Shown here one piece after another: positions 25,359-34,244 of a stretch of 64,000 nucleotides of DNA. The stretch covers positions 434,001-498,000 of the forward strand of contig NZ_FSRK01000002.1 in NCBI RefSeq assembly GCF_900141765.1. The letters are read 5' to 3'. The DNA comes from Epilithonimonas zeae (lineage in GTDB: Bacteria > Bacteroidota > Bacteroidia > Flavobacteriales > Weeksellaceae). Each line of letters opens with the position of its first letter. Within the stretch, counting starts at the first letter, position 1. Below the pieces are notes generated by a model. The model was not told the DNA's origin. It saw nothing but the letters and a program-made list of their open reading frames with translations, and made no database searches. A program made the position numbers and the translations under genes.

Positions 25359-27515
25359 ATGAAGAAACTAATTGTGAGTGCTGTGGTTTTAACTTCCACT
25401 TTCGCTTATGCTCAGGAAAATGATACGATTAATAAAGCCAGTGATATAGATGAAGTTGTGGTTCACGGTTATATCACCAGAGACAGAGAATCTGTAAATA
25501 AGATGCCTTTGAAGGAAATCGAAAACCCTCAGGTTTACAATACGGTTAATAAAAATGTTATTGCAGAGCAAGTTGTTACGAACTTCAATGATGCTCTTAA
25601 AAACGTGACTGGTATTGCAAGATTGTGGGAATCTACTGGTAGAGGAAATGATGGTGGGGAATATTACACAATGAGAGGTTTCTCTCTTCAGCCAACTTTG
25701 GTTAACGGAATGCCAAGTTTAAGTAATGGAACACTTGATCCTGCAGGAATTGAAACTATCGAAGCTATCAAAGGACCATCTGGAACTCTATACGGCGGAA
25801 GTGTGATTTCTTATGGAGGATTAATTAATGTAATCACTAAAAAACCATATAATTACTTCGGTGGAGAAGTGAATTATATTAATGGAAGTTATGGTCTCAA
25901 CAGAATTAGTGCTGATGTTAATACGCCATTAAGCAAAAATCTATTTGCAAGAGTGAATGCTGCTTATCAGAAAAACAACACTTTCCAGGATGCTGGTTTT
26001 AACGAATCTTTCTATATCGCTCCTTCTGTGAAATTTGTGGCGAATGACAGATTAACATTCTATGTAAATACGGAAATCAAGACTGCTGAGTCTTCAAATG
26101 CTCCAATGATTTTCTTGAATAGATATGCACCACTTTCTTTTAATTCGATCGGCATTTTCAAAGAAAATTATAAAAAATCTTACACTAGCGATGATTTGAC
26201 AATTAATAATAATTCTTTTAATTTGCAAGCAAGCGCTATTTATAAAATATCAGACAATTGGACTTCAAAAACAATTGTTTCCAGAAGTAATACAAAAAGT
26301 AACGGATATTATCAGTATCTATGGGATCAATCTAACGGTGGAGATTTCGAGAGATTCATATCTAAAGTAGGTGGAGAGACGAATACGACAGGAATACAAC
26401 AAAACTTTAATGCCAATTTTAACATTGGTAATCTTAAAAATAAATTGCTAATTGGTCTAGATTATTTCCAAAGAGATTTTATTCAAGCTGGAACTGGATA
26501 TGTGGGTTATGGAATGGTTAATTTAATCAACCAAAGCGATACAAAAGCAGGTCTTTTATCAAAAGCAGGAGTGGACGCACGATTAGCAGGTACATCTGGA
26601 AATCCTGAAGAACCCGCTGCATCTCAATTGCCTAGTAATGCAGAAGCAAAGATCTACAGTGCTTATGTGTCTGATGTTGTGAATATCCTTCCAAATTTAT
26701 CAGCTATGTTAAGTCTAAGAGCAGACCATTTTACAGGAAGAGCAGATGCTTATGCAACCGAAGACTCTAAAGCAAAAACTACTTTCTCTCCTAAATTTGG
26801 TCTGGTTTATCAACCTATCCAAGATAAGGTTTCAATTTTTGGTAATTATATGAATGGTTTCCAATATATTGGTCCTCAAAGCATAACAGATGCTGGTGGA
26901 CAACCTACAAATGAATTAAGATATTTTGATCCGGAGCACGCAAATCAGTGGGAAATTGGAACTAAAGCAAATTTAGCCGGTGACAAATTCTCTATTACTG
27001 CAAGTTATTACGATATCAATGTAAAAAACAAGGTAATGGGTAATGGTGTAGGTACTACTCAAGGAGGAGAAGTAGATAGTAAAGGTTTTGAAGTAAGTGT
27101 TTTAGGAAGTCCAATTCCTGGAATGAACTTGATTGCGGGGTACAGTTATAATGATAGTAATGTTGTAAAAGGAGACGAAGGATATCCTGGCAACAGAACG
27201 GAAGAAGCAGGACCTAAAAACTTGATCAATTTCTGGGGAACTTATAAAATCCAAAAAGGATCTCTCGAAAATTTTGGAATTGGTTTCGGTGGTAATTCTG
27301 CCAGCAGATTTTATACACTAAACCGAGGAAACATTGGTGCTTTCCCACTTCCGAGCTACATCATTATGAATGCTTCACTTTCTTATACAGAAAGCAAATA
27401 CAGCATCATCCTGAAATTAGATAACATTGCCAACAAGAAGTATTTCTCTGGTTGGTCAACAGTTACACCGCAGAGACTTAGAACTCTATCTCTAAGCCTG
27501 AATTACAAATTCTAA
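25359..27515 (+). CDS. TonB-dependent siderophore receptor
   Basis: 718 residues from the ATG at 25359, which starts the signal peptide (MKKLIVSAVVLTSTFAYAQ). A plug domain follows (about 45-165, including TMRGFSLQPTLVNG and ETIEAIKGPSGTLYGG), then a 22-strand barrel typical of ferric-siderophore receptors, ending SLSLNYKF with a terminal Phe. It imports a ferric chelate across the outer membrane using TonB energy. The next gene encodes a PepSY membrane protein, the usual companion of such receptors in this phylum. Expression is probably iron-regulated, but I see no clear Fur box. Confidence 0.92.
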   Translation: MKKLIVSAVVLTSTFAYAQENDTINKASDIDEVVVHGYITRDRESVNKMPLKEIENPQVYNTVNKNVIAEQVVTNFNDALKNVTGIARLWESTGRGNDGGEYYTMRGFSLQPTLVNGMPSLSNGTLDPAGIETIEAIKGPSGTLYGGSVISYGGLINVITKKPYNYFGGEVNYINGSYGLNRISADVNTPLSKNLFARVNAAYQKNNTFQDAGFNESFYIAPSVKFVANDRLTFYVNTEIKTAESSNAPMIFLNRYAPLSFNSIGIFKENYKKSYTSDDLTINNNSFNLQASAIYKISDNWTSKTIVSRSNTKSNGYYQYLWDQSNGGDFERFISKVGGETNTTGIQQNFNANFNIGNLKNKLLIGLDYFQRDFIQAGTGYVGYGMVNLINQSDTKAGLLSKAGVDARLAGTSGNPEEPAASQLPSNAEAKIYSAYVSDVVNILPNLSAMLSLRADHFTGRADAYATEDSKAKTTFSPKFGLVYQPIQDKVSIFGNYMNGFQYIGPQSITDAGGQPTNELRYFDPEHANQWEIGTKANLAGDKFSITASYYDINVKNKVMGNGVGTTQGGEVDSKGFEVSVLGSPIPGMNLIAGYSYNDSNVVKGDEGYPGNRTEEAGPKNLINFWGTYKIQKGSLENFGIGFGGNSASRFYTLNRGNIGAFPLPSYIIMNASLSYTESKYSIILKLDNIANKKYFSGWSTVTPQRLRTLSLSLNYKF

Positions 27516-27521
27516 AACAAT

Positions 27522-27550
27522 AAAAGGCTAAGTTTGCAACTTGGCTTTTT
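27522..27550 (+). terminator. Terminator-like hairpin between receptor and PepSY genes
   Basis: AAAAGGCTAAGTT (27522-27534) pairs with AACTTGGCTTTT (27538-27549) with a one-base bulge and short loop, followed by T. It ends just before the ATG at 27559 and could reduce read-through inside the operon. Confidence 0.6.
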
Positions 27551-27558
27551 AGATATTT

Positions 27559-28764
27559 ATGAAGAAAAAACATCATCATAAGAAGAAACCAGGGGTCTTT
27601 AAAAAATGGTCAGCCAAACTACATTTGTGGTTTGGCTTATCCATTGGTATCCTGATATTTATTATTTCGATTACAGGAGCTCTTTATGTTTTCAAGGACG
27701 AGATAGAAAACTTTACCCGTAAAGAATACATCTACCACAACGAACAAAATATAGAGTCCAAAAAAGTCATTCCGATTCGCGAATTGGAGAAACTGGTAGA
27801 TCAACAAACCAAAGAAAAATATCCAATCCACTGGGTCAATGTTCCGATTGACAAAAAAATGTCTTATCAGTTTTATTGGTATGAGCATCAGCCGGATCAA
27901 TGGAATTATTTTGATGAATTTCCGATTTACAAATTAGCTTACGTTAATCCATATAATGGAAGAGTTCTGCAGGTTTATGATGAGAAAAACGGATTCTTTG
28001 CCATTGTAAAGTCCATCCACTGGAGTTTTCTTTTGAAACAAGACTGGGGAACTTATGTGGTTGGGATTCCGGTTGTTATATTTTTGATAATGTTAATTAC
28101 CGGAATTATACTTTGGTGGCCAAAAAACAAAGCCGCAAGAAAACAACGCTTCAAATTCCAATGGAAAGACACAACGCAGTGGAAAAGGAAGAATTATGAT
28201 TTTCATAATATTCTAGGTTTTTACTCTTCTATTTTTGCTTTGATTCTTACGATTACAGGATTGTTCTACGCTTTCTTTGTGGTTCAGGCAATGATTTACG
28301 TCGTATTTTCCGGAGGAGAAACAGTTTATCCTGATTTTTCTAAAATCACGACCAAAGCACCAATTGAAATGAGAACCGACAAAACATTGGATAAAATTTC
28401 CGATAAAGTGATTGAGCTTTATCCTGATGCGTTTGCTTTTTCTTTGGACTTAGGACATCCGCATATTGATGATCACGAGCATCCACATTTCGAAGTTTAT
28501 GTGAAACATCTTTCTTATTCTTATCACAAAAGCAGTAGTTTGATTTTTGATGAGAATTCTGGAGAGCTATTACACAGACACGATCCAAAAGATAAAAATT
28601 TTGGAGAAAAAACGGTGGCTGCAAATTACGATATTCACGTTGGAGCTATATTAGGATTGCCAACGAAAATCATTGCTTTTATTGTGAGTTTGATTATTGC
28701 ATCGATGCCAATTACAGGATTTATGATTTGGTGGGGAAGAAGAAAGAAAACACAAACAAAATAA
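27559..28764 (+). CDS. PepSY-associated inner-membrane protein (PiuB-like)
   Basis: 401 residues. His/Lys-rich N-terminus (KKKHHHKKKPG), then a first membrane segment (about 22-45), a periplasmic loop, two more membrane segments (about 150-195 and 215-245), a PepSY-like periplasmic domain with His/Asp clusters (DDHEHPHFEVYVKHLSYSYH), and a last segment (about 365-390) ending ITGFMIWWGRRKK. These proteins accompany siderophore receptors and are thought to reduce or release iron in the periplasm. Position directly after the receptor gene supports that. Confidence 0.88.
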   Translation: MKKKHHHKKKPGVFKKWSAKLHLWFGLSIGILIFIISITGALYVFKDEIENFTRKEYIYHNEQNIESKKVIPIRELEKLVDQQTKEKYPIHWVNVPIDKKMSYQFYWYEHQPDQWNYFDEFPIYKLAYVNPYNGRVLQVYDEKNGFFAIVKSIHWSFLLKQDWGTYVVGIPVVIFLIMLITGIILWWPKNKAARKQRFKFQWKDTTQWKRKNYDFHNILGFYSSIFALILTITGLFYAFFVVQAMIYVVFSGGETVYPDFSKITTKAPIEMRTDKTLDKISDKVIELYPDAFAFSLDLGHPHIDDHEHPHFEVYVKHLSYSYHKSSSLIFDENSGELLHRHDPKDKNFGEKTVAANYDIHVGAILGLPTKIIAFIVSLIIASMPITGFMIWWGRRKKTQTK

Positions 28765-28772
28765 TTGATATT

Positions 28773-28802
28773 AAAACCTGAATTAAATCATTCGGGTTTT
28801 AT
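28773..28802 (+). terminator. Terminator after PepSY gene
   Basis: AAAACCTGAA (28773-28782) pairs with TTCGGGTTTT (28791-28800), one G-T pair, eight-base loop. Confidence 0.65.
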
Positions 28803-28846
28803 ATTAATTTTAATTCATACTATTTTAGTATAGATTATTTATTTTC

Positions 28847-28854
28847 TACATTTG
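28847..28854 (+). promoter_or_regulatory. Candidate -7 box for second TonB-dependent receptor
   Basis: TACATTTG matches TAnnTTTG, 17 bases before the ATG at 28872. The upstream TTG is not clear. Confidence 0.45.
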
Positions 28855-28871
28855 CTCATTAATTTTAAACT

Positions 28872-31466
28872 ATGAGCAGACCTTCGACTTTTTGGGGAAA
28901 GGCAATCTTTGTCTTTTTCATTTTGTCATTCACATTTTCTTTTGCACAAAATTCCATCTACGGAAAAATTCTTGACAGCATTAATAATAAATCTATCAGC
29001 GGTGTAAAAATATCATCGAAATCGGATAGGAATTTATCAATACAAACAGACCAAAATGGAAATTTTGTCTTGAACAATATCGATTCATTTCCTTTCGAAT
29101 TAAAAATCCAGAAAAAAAGTTTCGAAACAAGATTCGTATCAATAAAAGAAATACCTACAGATACTTTATTCATAAAACTTCTTCCAAATGATGTTGTAAT
29201 CACAGAAGTTGTTGTAACGGCAAGAAGAAGAGAAGAGACTGCACAGCAAGTTCCGATTCCTATCAATGTAATATCAGGGAAAAAAGCGGAAGAAACGGGC
29301 GCTTTCAATGTCAATCGATTGAAAGAATTTGTTCCATCTGTTCAATTTTACAGCTCAACGCCTAGAAACACAAGTCTCAGCATCCGAGGTTTGGGCTCAA
29401 CTTATGGTTTGACGAATGACGGACTTGACCCAGGTGTAGGGTTTTACGTTGACGGTGTTTATTATGCAAGACCTGCAGCTACAACTTTAGATTTTGTCGA
29501 TATAGAAAGAATCGAAGTTTTGCGAGGCCCGCAGGGAACTTTGTTTGGAAAAAATACAACTGCAGGAACTTTCAATGTTACGACAAAACAGCCAAGTTTT
29601 ACAACTGGAGGAACAGCTGAAATCAGTTATGGAAATTATGGTTTCATTCAGGCAAAAACTTCTGTAACTGGAGCAATTACGGATAAATTTGCGAACAGGT
29701 TTTCTGCATCAGGAACTCACAGAGACGGAACAATTTATAATTCAAGAACCAATCAGGAGCTTAATGATATTAATTCAATCGCCATCAGAGACCAATTATT
29801 ATACAAACCGAATGAAAATCTGAAATTCATTCTAACCGGAGATTACAATAGATTAAGAGCCAACGGATATGCGCAGGTCATTGCCGGAGTTGTAGCGACC
29901 AAAAGAGCGGCTTACAGACAATTCAATAATATAATTTCTGACCTTGGCTATACTTTGCCAAAAATCGACCCATTTAACAGAACTGTTGATACAGACACAC
30001 CTTGGAAAGCTGAGCAAGATATGGGCGGACTTTCTTTGAATGTTGAATATAATCTCGGAAAAGGAAAAATTACTTCCACCTCAGCCTGGAGATTCTGGAA
30101 TTGGAATCCTTCAAATGATAGAGATTTCACAGGACTTGCAGCTTTGGCAAAATCACAAGCACCAAGTAAGCATCAGCAATGGAGTCAGGAAATCCGTTGG
30201 TCCGGAAACATCAGTGAAAAATTGAGTGGTGTTTTTGGAGTGTTTGGAATTTGGCAAAGATTAAGAGCCGATAAAAACGGACAAATTGAAGAAGCAGGAA
30301 AAGACCAATGGCGTTTCTCTTTGAACTCAACAGACCCATTAGTAGTTGATAGATGGAAAACACCCGGACTATTGGAAGGATACGGAATCAAGTCTTATCC
30401 AAGTCTCAATTCCTTCAGTGGAGCAGTGTTTGGACAACTGGATTGGGCTTTTACCGAAAAATTTAGTTTATTACCTGGAATTAGAATTAATTATGATAAA
30501 AAAGAAATTGATTTCAAAAGAATCACTTATGGAGGATTGGAAATTTCTGATGATAACCCTGACAAAGATGCTCTGCAAGCAATTAAAACTTCAGTTTACA
30601 GCAATCAGGAGTTCAATGCATCAATTGATGATACTAATTTTTCTGGTCAATTGACTTTAGCTTATAAACCAACTAAAAATTATAATCTTTTCGGAACTTT
30701 TTCAACTGGCTTTAAACCTGTTGGACTTAATCTTGGAGGACTTCCTACGGACAACGGAAGAGTAATGACAGAACTTGCTGTTGTAAAACCAGAAAGAATT
30801 CTACATTATGAAATCGGGCTTAAATCTCAACCACTTAAAAATTTGATTTTCAATTTAACGGTTTATAATTCTGATATCAAGGATTATCAGATACAAGTTC
30901 AGGCAGAAAGTTTGCAACTTAACAGAGGTTATCTTGCCAATGCACAAAAAGTACAAGTTCGAGGCATTGAAACTGATATTTCTTATACATTCAACAACTT
31001 TTATTTCTTCACGAATTTGGCTTATACAGAAGCGATTTATAAAAAATTTACCAATGCGCCGCCAGCTTTGGAAGATACAGGCGGTGTCAATTATGTTGAT
31101 ATTTCAGGTGGTGTTTTGCCTGGAGTTTCAAAATGGGCAGGTTCAACAGGTGGAGAATTTAATTTTGCAGGAAAATTCTTGAAATATGAAGGGGATTATT
31201 TCTTTGCTTTGGACAGTTATTATCGTTCAACTTTTTCATCCAGTCCGACTCCGTCTAAATTTATGAATGTTGCCGGATATGCTTTATTCAATACAAGATT
31301 TGGTTTCCGAGTGAGACAAGGCGTTACAACATATATATGGGTAAGAAATATTTTTAACAGAGATTATTTTGAACAATTGCTTCCAGGAGCTGGGAACGCC
31401 GGACATTACGCTGGCGTTTTGGGAGACCCAAGAACTTTTGGATTAACGATAAAAGTCAGCTTCTAA
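28872..31466 (+). CDS. TonB-dependent receptor with carboxypeptidase-regulatory-like N-terminus
   Basis: 864 residues. Signal peptide (about 1-25), carboxypeptidase-regulatory-like domain (about 28-105), plug (about 120-240, with VTARRREETAQQVPI, SIRGLGS and EVLRGPQGTLFGKN), and a barrel that ends GLTIKVSF with a terminal Phe. The plug is of the broad TonB receptor type seen for iron complexes and other large substrates, so the ligand cannot be read off. Its own promoter box and the terminator before it indicate a separate transcript, but proximity to the siderophore receptor suggests metal uptake. Confidence 0.88.
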   Translation: MSRPSTFWGKAIFVFFILSFTFSFAQNSIYGKILDSINNKSISGVKISSKSDRNLSIQTDQNGNFVLNNIDSFPFELKIQKKSFETRFVSIKEIPTDTLFIKLLPNDVVITEVVVTARRREETAQQVPIPINVISGKKAEETGAFNVNRLKEFVPSVQFYSSTPRNTSLSIRGLGSTYGLTNDGLDPGVGFYVDGVYYARPAATTLDFVDIERIEVLRGPQGTLFGKNTTAGTFNVTTKQPSFTTGGTAEISYGNYGFIQAKTSVTGAITDKFANRFSASGTHRDGTIYNSRTNQELNDINSIAIRDQLLYKPNENLKFILTGDYNRLRANGYAQVIAGVVATKRAAYRQFNNIISDLGYTLPKIDPFNRTVDTDTPWKAEQDMGGLSLNVEYNLGKGKITSTSAWRFWNWNPSNDRDFTGLAALAKSQAPSKHQQWSQEIRWSGNISEKLSGVFGVFGIWQRLRADKNGQIEEAGKDQWRFSLNSTDPLVVDRWKTPGLLEGYGIKSYPSLNSFSGAVFGQLDWAFTEKFSLLPGIRINYDKKEIDFKRITYGGLEISDDNPDKDALQAIKTSVYSNQEFNASIDDTNFSGQLTLAYKPTKNYNLFGTFSTGFKPVGLNLGGLPTDNGRVMTELAVVKPERILHYEIGLKSQPLKNLIFNLTVYNSDIKDYQIQVQAESLQLNRGYLANAQKVQVRGIETDISYTFNNFYFFTNLAYTEAIYKKFTNAPPALEDTGGVNYVDISGGVLPGVSKWAGSTGGEFNFAGKFLKYEGDYFFALDSYYRSTFSSSPTPSKFMNVAGYALFNTRFGFRVRQGVTTYIWVRNIFNRDYFEQLLPGAGNAGHYAGVLGDPRTFGLTIKVSF

Positions 31467-31543
31467 TTTTAAAATTAAATTAATATTTATAACATATTAC
31501 ATTGATTTTCCCTAAATTTAGGGTCTTAAAAAATTAAAAATTA

Positions 31544-32515
31544 ATGTCATTAATTGATTTATCTAAGCAAATAGCAATAGGAATAGATATTGGCGGAACT
31601 AATACTAAATTTGGTTTGGTCAACCATCGCGGAGAAATCCTTGCGAAAGGAAGTATAAAAACTGAAGATTACAAGCAGGTAGAAGATTTTATCGATGCTT
31701 TGTACACCAATATCAAACCTCTTATAGATGAGGTCTCTAATAATACGACTTTAGATGGGATAGGTGTTGGTGCGCCAAATGCTAATTATTTTAAAGGTAC
31801 AATTGAATTGGCTCCCAATCTTCCTTGGAAAGGCGTTGTTCCTTTTGCGGAATTGATGAAAGAAAAATTCGGAGTTCCCTGCAAAATGACCAATGATGCT
31901 AATGCGGCCGCTCTTGGAGAGATGATGTTCGGAGCAGCAAGAGGGATGAAAGATTTCATAATGATAACACTTGGAACAGGTGTTGGAAGTGGAATCATCA
32001 GCGGTGGAAATCTAATCTACGGGCACGATGGATTTGCTGGCGAACTAGGACATACAATTGTGAAACCTGGAGGAAGAAAACACTGGAGCACTGGTTCTGA
32101 AGGAAGCTTAGAATCTTACGCTTCTGCAACGGGAATTGCGATTACGGCAAAAAAATTCCGTGCTGAGTTTCCGGATTCTATGCTGAATCAATATCCTGAG
32201 GAATCTATCAATTCCAAAACAGTTTTCGAGTGTGCTGAAAAGGGAGACCCAACGGCAATCGAAGTTTTCAGATATACTGGACAAAAATTAGGAGAAGCGC
32301 TTGCAAATTTTGTAATGTTCTCTTCTCCAGAAGCAATATTGTTATTTGGTGGTGTTATCAAGGCTGGAGATTTCCTGCTAAAACCTGCCAAATTGCATAT
32401 GGAAAGAAACCTGCTTCCTATCTTCCGCTCAAAAGTAAAATTGGTTTTCAGTGAGTTGGATGAGGCAGATGCAGCTATATTAGGAGCAAGTGCTCTTGTA
32501 TGGGAAAATAAATAA
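31544..32515 (+). CDS. ROK family sugar kinase (glucokinase-like)
   Basis: 323 residues. The phosphate-1 motif AIGIDIGGTNTKFGLV is near residue 10, and the ROK signature region LGTGVGSGIISGG plus GFAGELGHTIV follows. It probably phosphorylates glucose or a related hexose using ATP. The usual ROK zinc motif CxCGxxGCxE is replaced by a cysteine-free HWSTGSEGSLE. No sugar-regulon genes lie next to it. Confidence 0.85.
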   Translation: MSLIDLSKQIAIGIDIGGTNTKFGLVNHRGEILAKGSIKTEDYKQVEDFIDALYTNIKPLIDEVSNNTTLDGIGVGAPNANYFKGTIELAPNLPWKGVVPFAELMKEKFGVPCKMTNDANAAALGEMMFGAARGMKDFIMITLGTGVGSGIISGGNLIYGHDGFAGELGHTIVKPGGRKHWSTGSEGSLESYASATGIAITAKKFRAEFPDSMLNQYPEESINSKTVFECAEKGDPTAIEVFRYTGQKLGEALANFVMFSSPEAILLFGGVIKAGDFLLKPAKLHMERNLLPIFRSKVKLVFSELDEADAAILGASALVWENK

Positions 32516-32526
32516 TTGATATTCAT

Positions 32527-32598
32527 AAATCCTTTGATGTTTCTTTTTGATAGGAATAATTTTTGCTATTGATGACAAGGAAAATCAAAGGATTTTTT
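32527..32598 (+). terminator. Long-loop terminator-like stem before msrA
   Basis: AAATCCTTTGAT (32527-32538) and ATCAAAGGATTT (32584-32595) are perfectly complementary over 12 bases around a 45-base loop, followed by T to 32598. It ends 10 bases before the msrA ATG. Confidence 0.5.
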
Positions 32599-32608
32599 CT
32601 TTCTGAAA

Positions 32609-33262
32609 ATGAATCGTTATTTATTATTAATACTTAGTTTTTTCCTCATCAACTGCAATGGGCAGGAGAAAAAAACAAAACCTTTAACAAATCAAAAAAT
32701 GGATAAGAACAATTTGGAATATGCCACTTTGGCAGGCGGATGTTTTTGGTGTGTAGAAAGTTGTTTTCATATGCTGAAAGGCGTAGAATCTGTAACTTCT
32801 GGTTATTCTGGAGGTCACAAGGATAACCCAACTTATGAAGAAGTTTGTACCGGAACTACCGGGCATGCAGAAGTGGTAGAAATTGCCTTTGACCCAAAGA
32901 TTATTTCTTTCAAACAATTATTGGAAGTATTCTGGTTCCTTCATAACCCTACGACGCTTAACAGACAAGGAAATGATATTGGAACGCAATACAGATCATC
33001 AATTTTCTATCATTCTGAAAAGCAAAAACAAGAGGCGGAAGAATCGATGAAAGAATCTGAAGCAAAGCAGGAATGGAACGGAAAATATGTAACAGAGATT
33101 GTCCCTTTCAAAAAATTCTGGCCTGCGGAAGCTTACCACCAGGGCTATTATAATGCTAATCCAACTCAGCCATATTGTAGTGCTGTCGTGGGACCAAAAA
33201 TTCAAAAATTCAAAAAACATTTTGGAGAAATGGGTTGGCTAAACGAAAAAGCGGAGAATTAA
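32609..33262 (+). CDS. msrA: Peptide-methionine (S)-S-oxide reductase, lipoprotein form
   Basis: 217 residues. The N-terminus is a lipoprotein signal ending LINC (Cys16), so the enzyme works outside the cytoplasm, probably in the periplasm. It repairs S-form methionine sulfoxide. The GCFWC motif supplies the catalytic Cys45 with a second Cys48, and the YSGG, GHAEVVE and QYRSSIFYH regions are standard. The terminator at the gene's end overlaps its stop codon. MsrB is not nearby. Confidence 0.95.
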   Translation: MNRYLLLILSFFLINCNGQEKKTKPLTNQKMDKNNLEYATLAGGCFWCVESCFHMLKGVESVTSGYSGGHKDNPTYEEVCTGTTGHAEVVEIAFDPKIISFKQLLEVFWFLHNPTTLNRQGNDIGTQYRSSIFYHSEKQKQEAEESMKESEAKQEWNGKYVTEIVPFKKFWPAEAYHQGYYNANPTQPYCSAVVGPKIQKFKKHFGEMGWLNEKAEN

Positions 33263-33277
33263 TCTCCGCTTTTTTTT
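33248..33277. terminator. Bidirectional terminator at the end of msrA
   Basis: AAAGCGGAGA (33248-33257), loop ATTAA, TCTCCGCTTT (33263-33272), T to 33277 and A on the left side. It contains the msrA stop codon and lies between convergent genes. Confidence 0.85.
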
Positions 33278-33287
33278 ATTCAAATTT

Positions 33288-34199
33288 TTATTTCGTTTTC
33301 CATTCCTGATTACGTTTGTTTTCCGAACGCTTTTGCCCATTATCAATATTATAAGCCAAACCAATTCCTAAGGTTTGCTTCAACTGTGTTTTCTTGATTT
33401 GATTATGATCATACAATAGATCCAAAGTGACGTTGGTCGATATGTACTTGTTGACTTTCATATTCAGAATTCCGGAATAGGACAAAACCAGTCTTTCCGG
33501 ATGGTCTAGATAATTAGAAAAAACCGAAGCATTGTTTTGCAATGTAATATTTTCCATCAACTTTACTTTGTACTGCGCCGTCCCCAAGAAACCAAATTGG
33601 AACAGCATAGAATCGCCGTCATTCTTCAGTCCATAATTCCCTGCCCATTGCAAATCTTTGTCCAAAACAAAAGTAAATCTTGCGTTGGCAGGCCGCAATG
33701 TCATTGTGAAATTATCGCTGGGTTTATAAGTAAAACCTGCTCCCACATTAACATAGCCAGGAGACATAAAATTGGATATTTTGGAAGCTTCGGGATTATT
33801 ACCATCCTCGTAACCTGGAGCAAATTGAGAAATCAACCCAGCCCCAACTGAGGCATACCAATTTCCAGAAATTTTGCGCCCATAATTGGTAGAAAGATTA
33901 ATCACATCCTGCGTTTTCCGGTTTCCTACGCCTTGGGTATTATTCATCCCATAACCAAGAATAATGAGATTTTCCCAAAGATCTTTGTCTTTCTCATAAG
34001 TCATATTGTAATTGACTCCAGCCTGCCAGCCAATATTATTAGCACCACCGGCAACCCAATTGGAAAATGCCGATTGATTGAGCATTAATGTATTTTGTCC
34101 GATAATAGACCAAGCTTTGGTAGAATCTTGCACAGGCTGTTCTTGTGCATAGGAACTTAAGGCGAATAAAAGGCTTACTGATAATAGAACTTTCTTCAT
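33288..34199 (-). CDS. DUF3078 outer-membrane protein (copy 1)
   Basis: 303 residues from the ATG at 34199; a TTG at 34223 would lie within the promoter box. A signal peptide (about 1-19) precedes a body rich in amphipathic beta strands with the family hallmarks LNQSAFSNWVAGGANNIG near 47 and LSTNVTLDLLYDHNQIKK near 250. The neighbouring minus-strand gene is a paralogue with the same motifs. DUF3078 proteins are predicted outer-membrane barrels of unknown function. Confidence 0.82.
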   Translation of the reverse strand: MKKVLLSVSLLFALSSYAQEQPVQDSTKAWSIIGQNTLMLNQSAFSNWVAGGANNIGWQAGVNYNMTYEKDKDLWENLIILGYGMNNTQGVGNRKTQDVINLSTNYGRKISGNWYASVGAGLISQFAPGYEDGNNPEASKISNFMSPGYVNVGAGFTYKPSDNFTMTLRPANARFTFVLDKDLQWAGNYGLKNDGDSMLFQFGFLGTAQYKVKLMENITLQNNASVFSNYLDHPERLVLSYSGILNMKVNKYISTNVTLDLLYDHNQIKKTQLKQTLGIGLAYNIDNGQKRSENKRNQEWKTK

Positions 34200-34220
34200 A
34201 TTTATTTGTTTTTGGTTAAA

Positions 34221-34228
34221 CAAATATA
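34221..34228 (-). promoter_or_regulatory. Candidate -7 box for DUF3078 copy 1
   Basis: TATATTTG on the minus strand (CAAATATA on plus), lying in the gap between the two DUF3078 genes. Its presence suggests the downstream copy has its own promoter. Confidence 0.45.
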
Positions 34229-34244
34229 ATAAATAGAAGAATGA

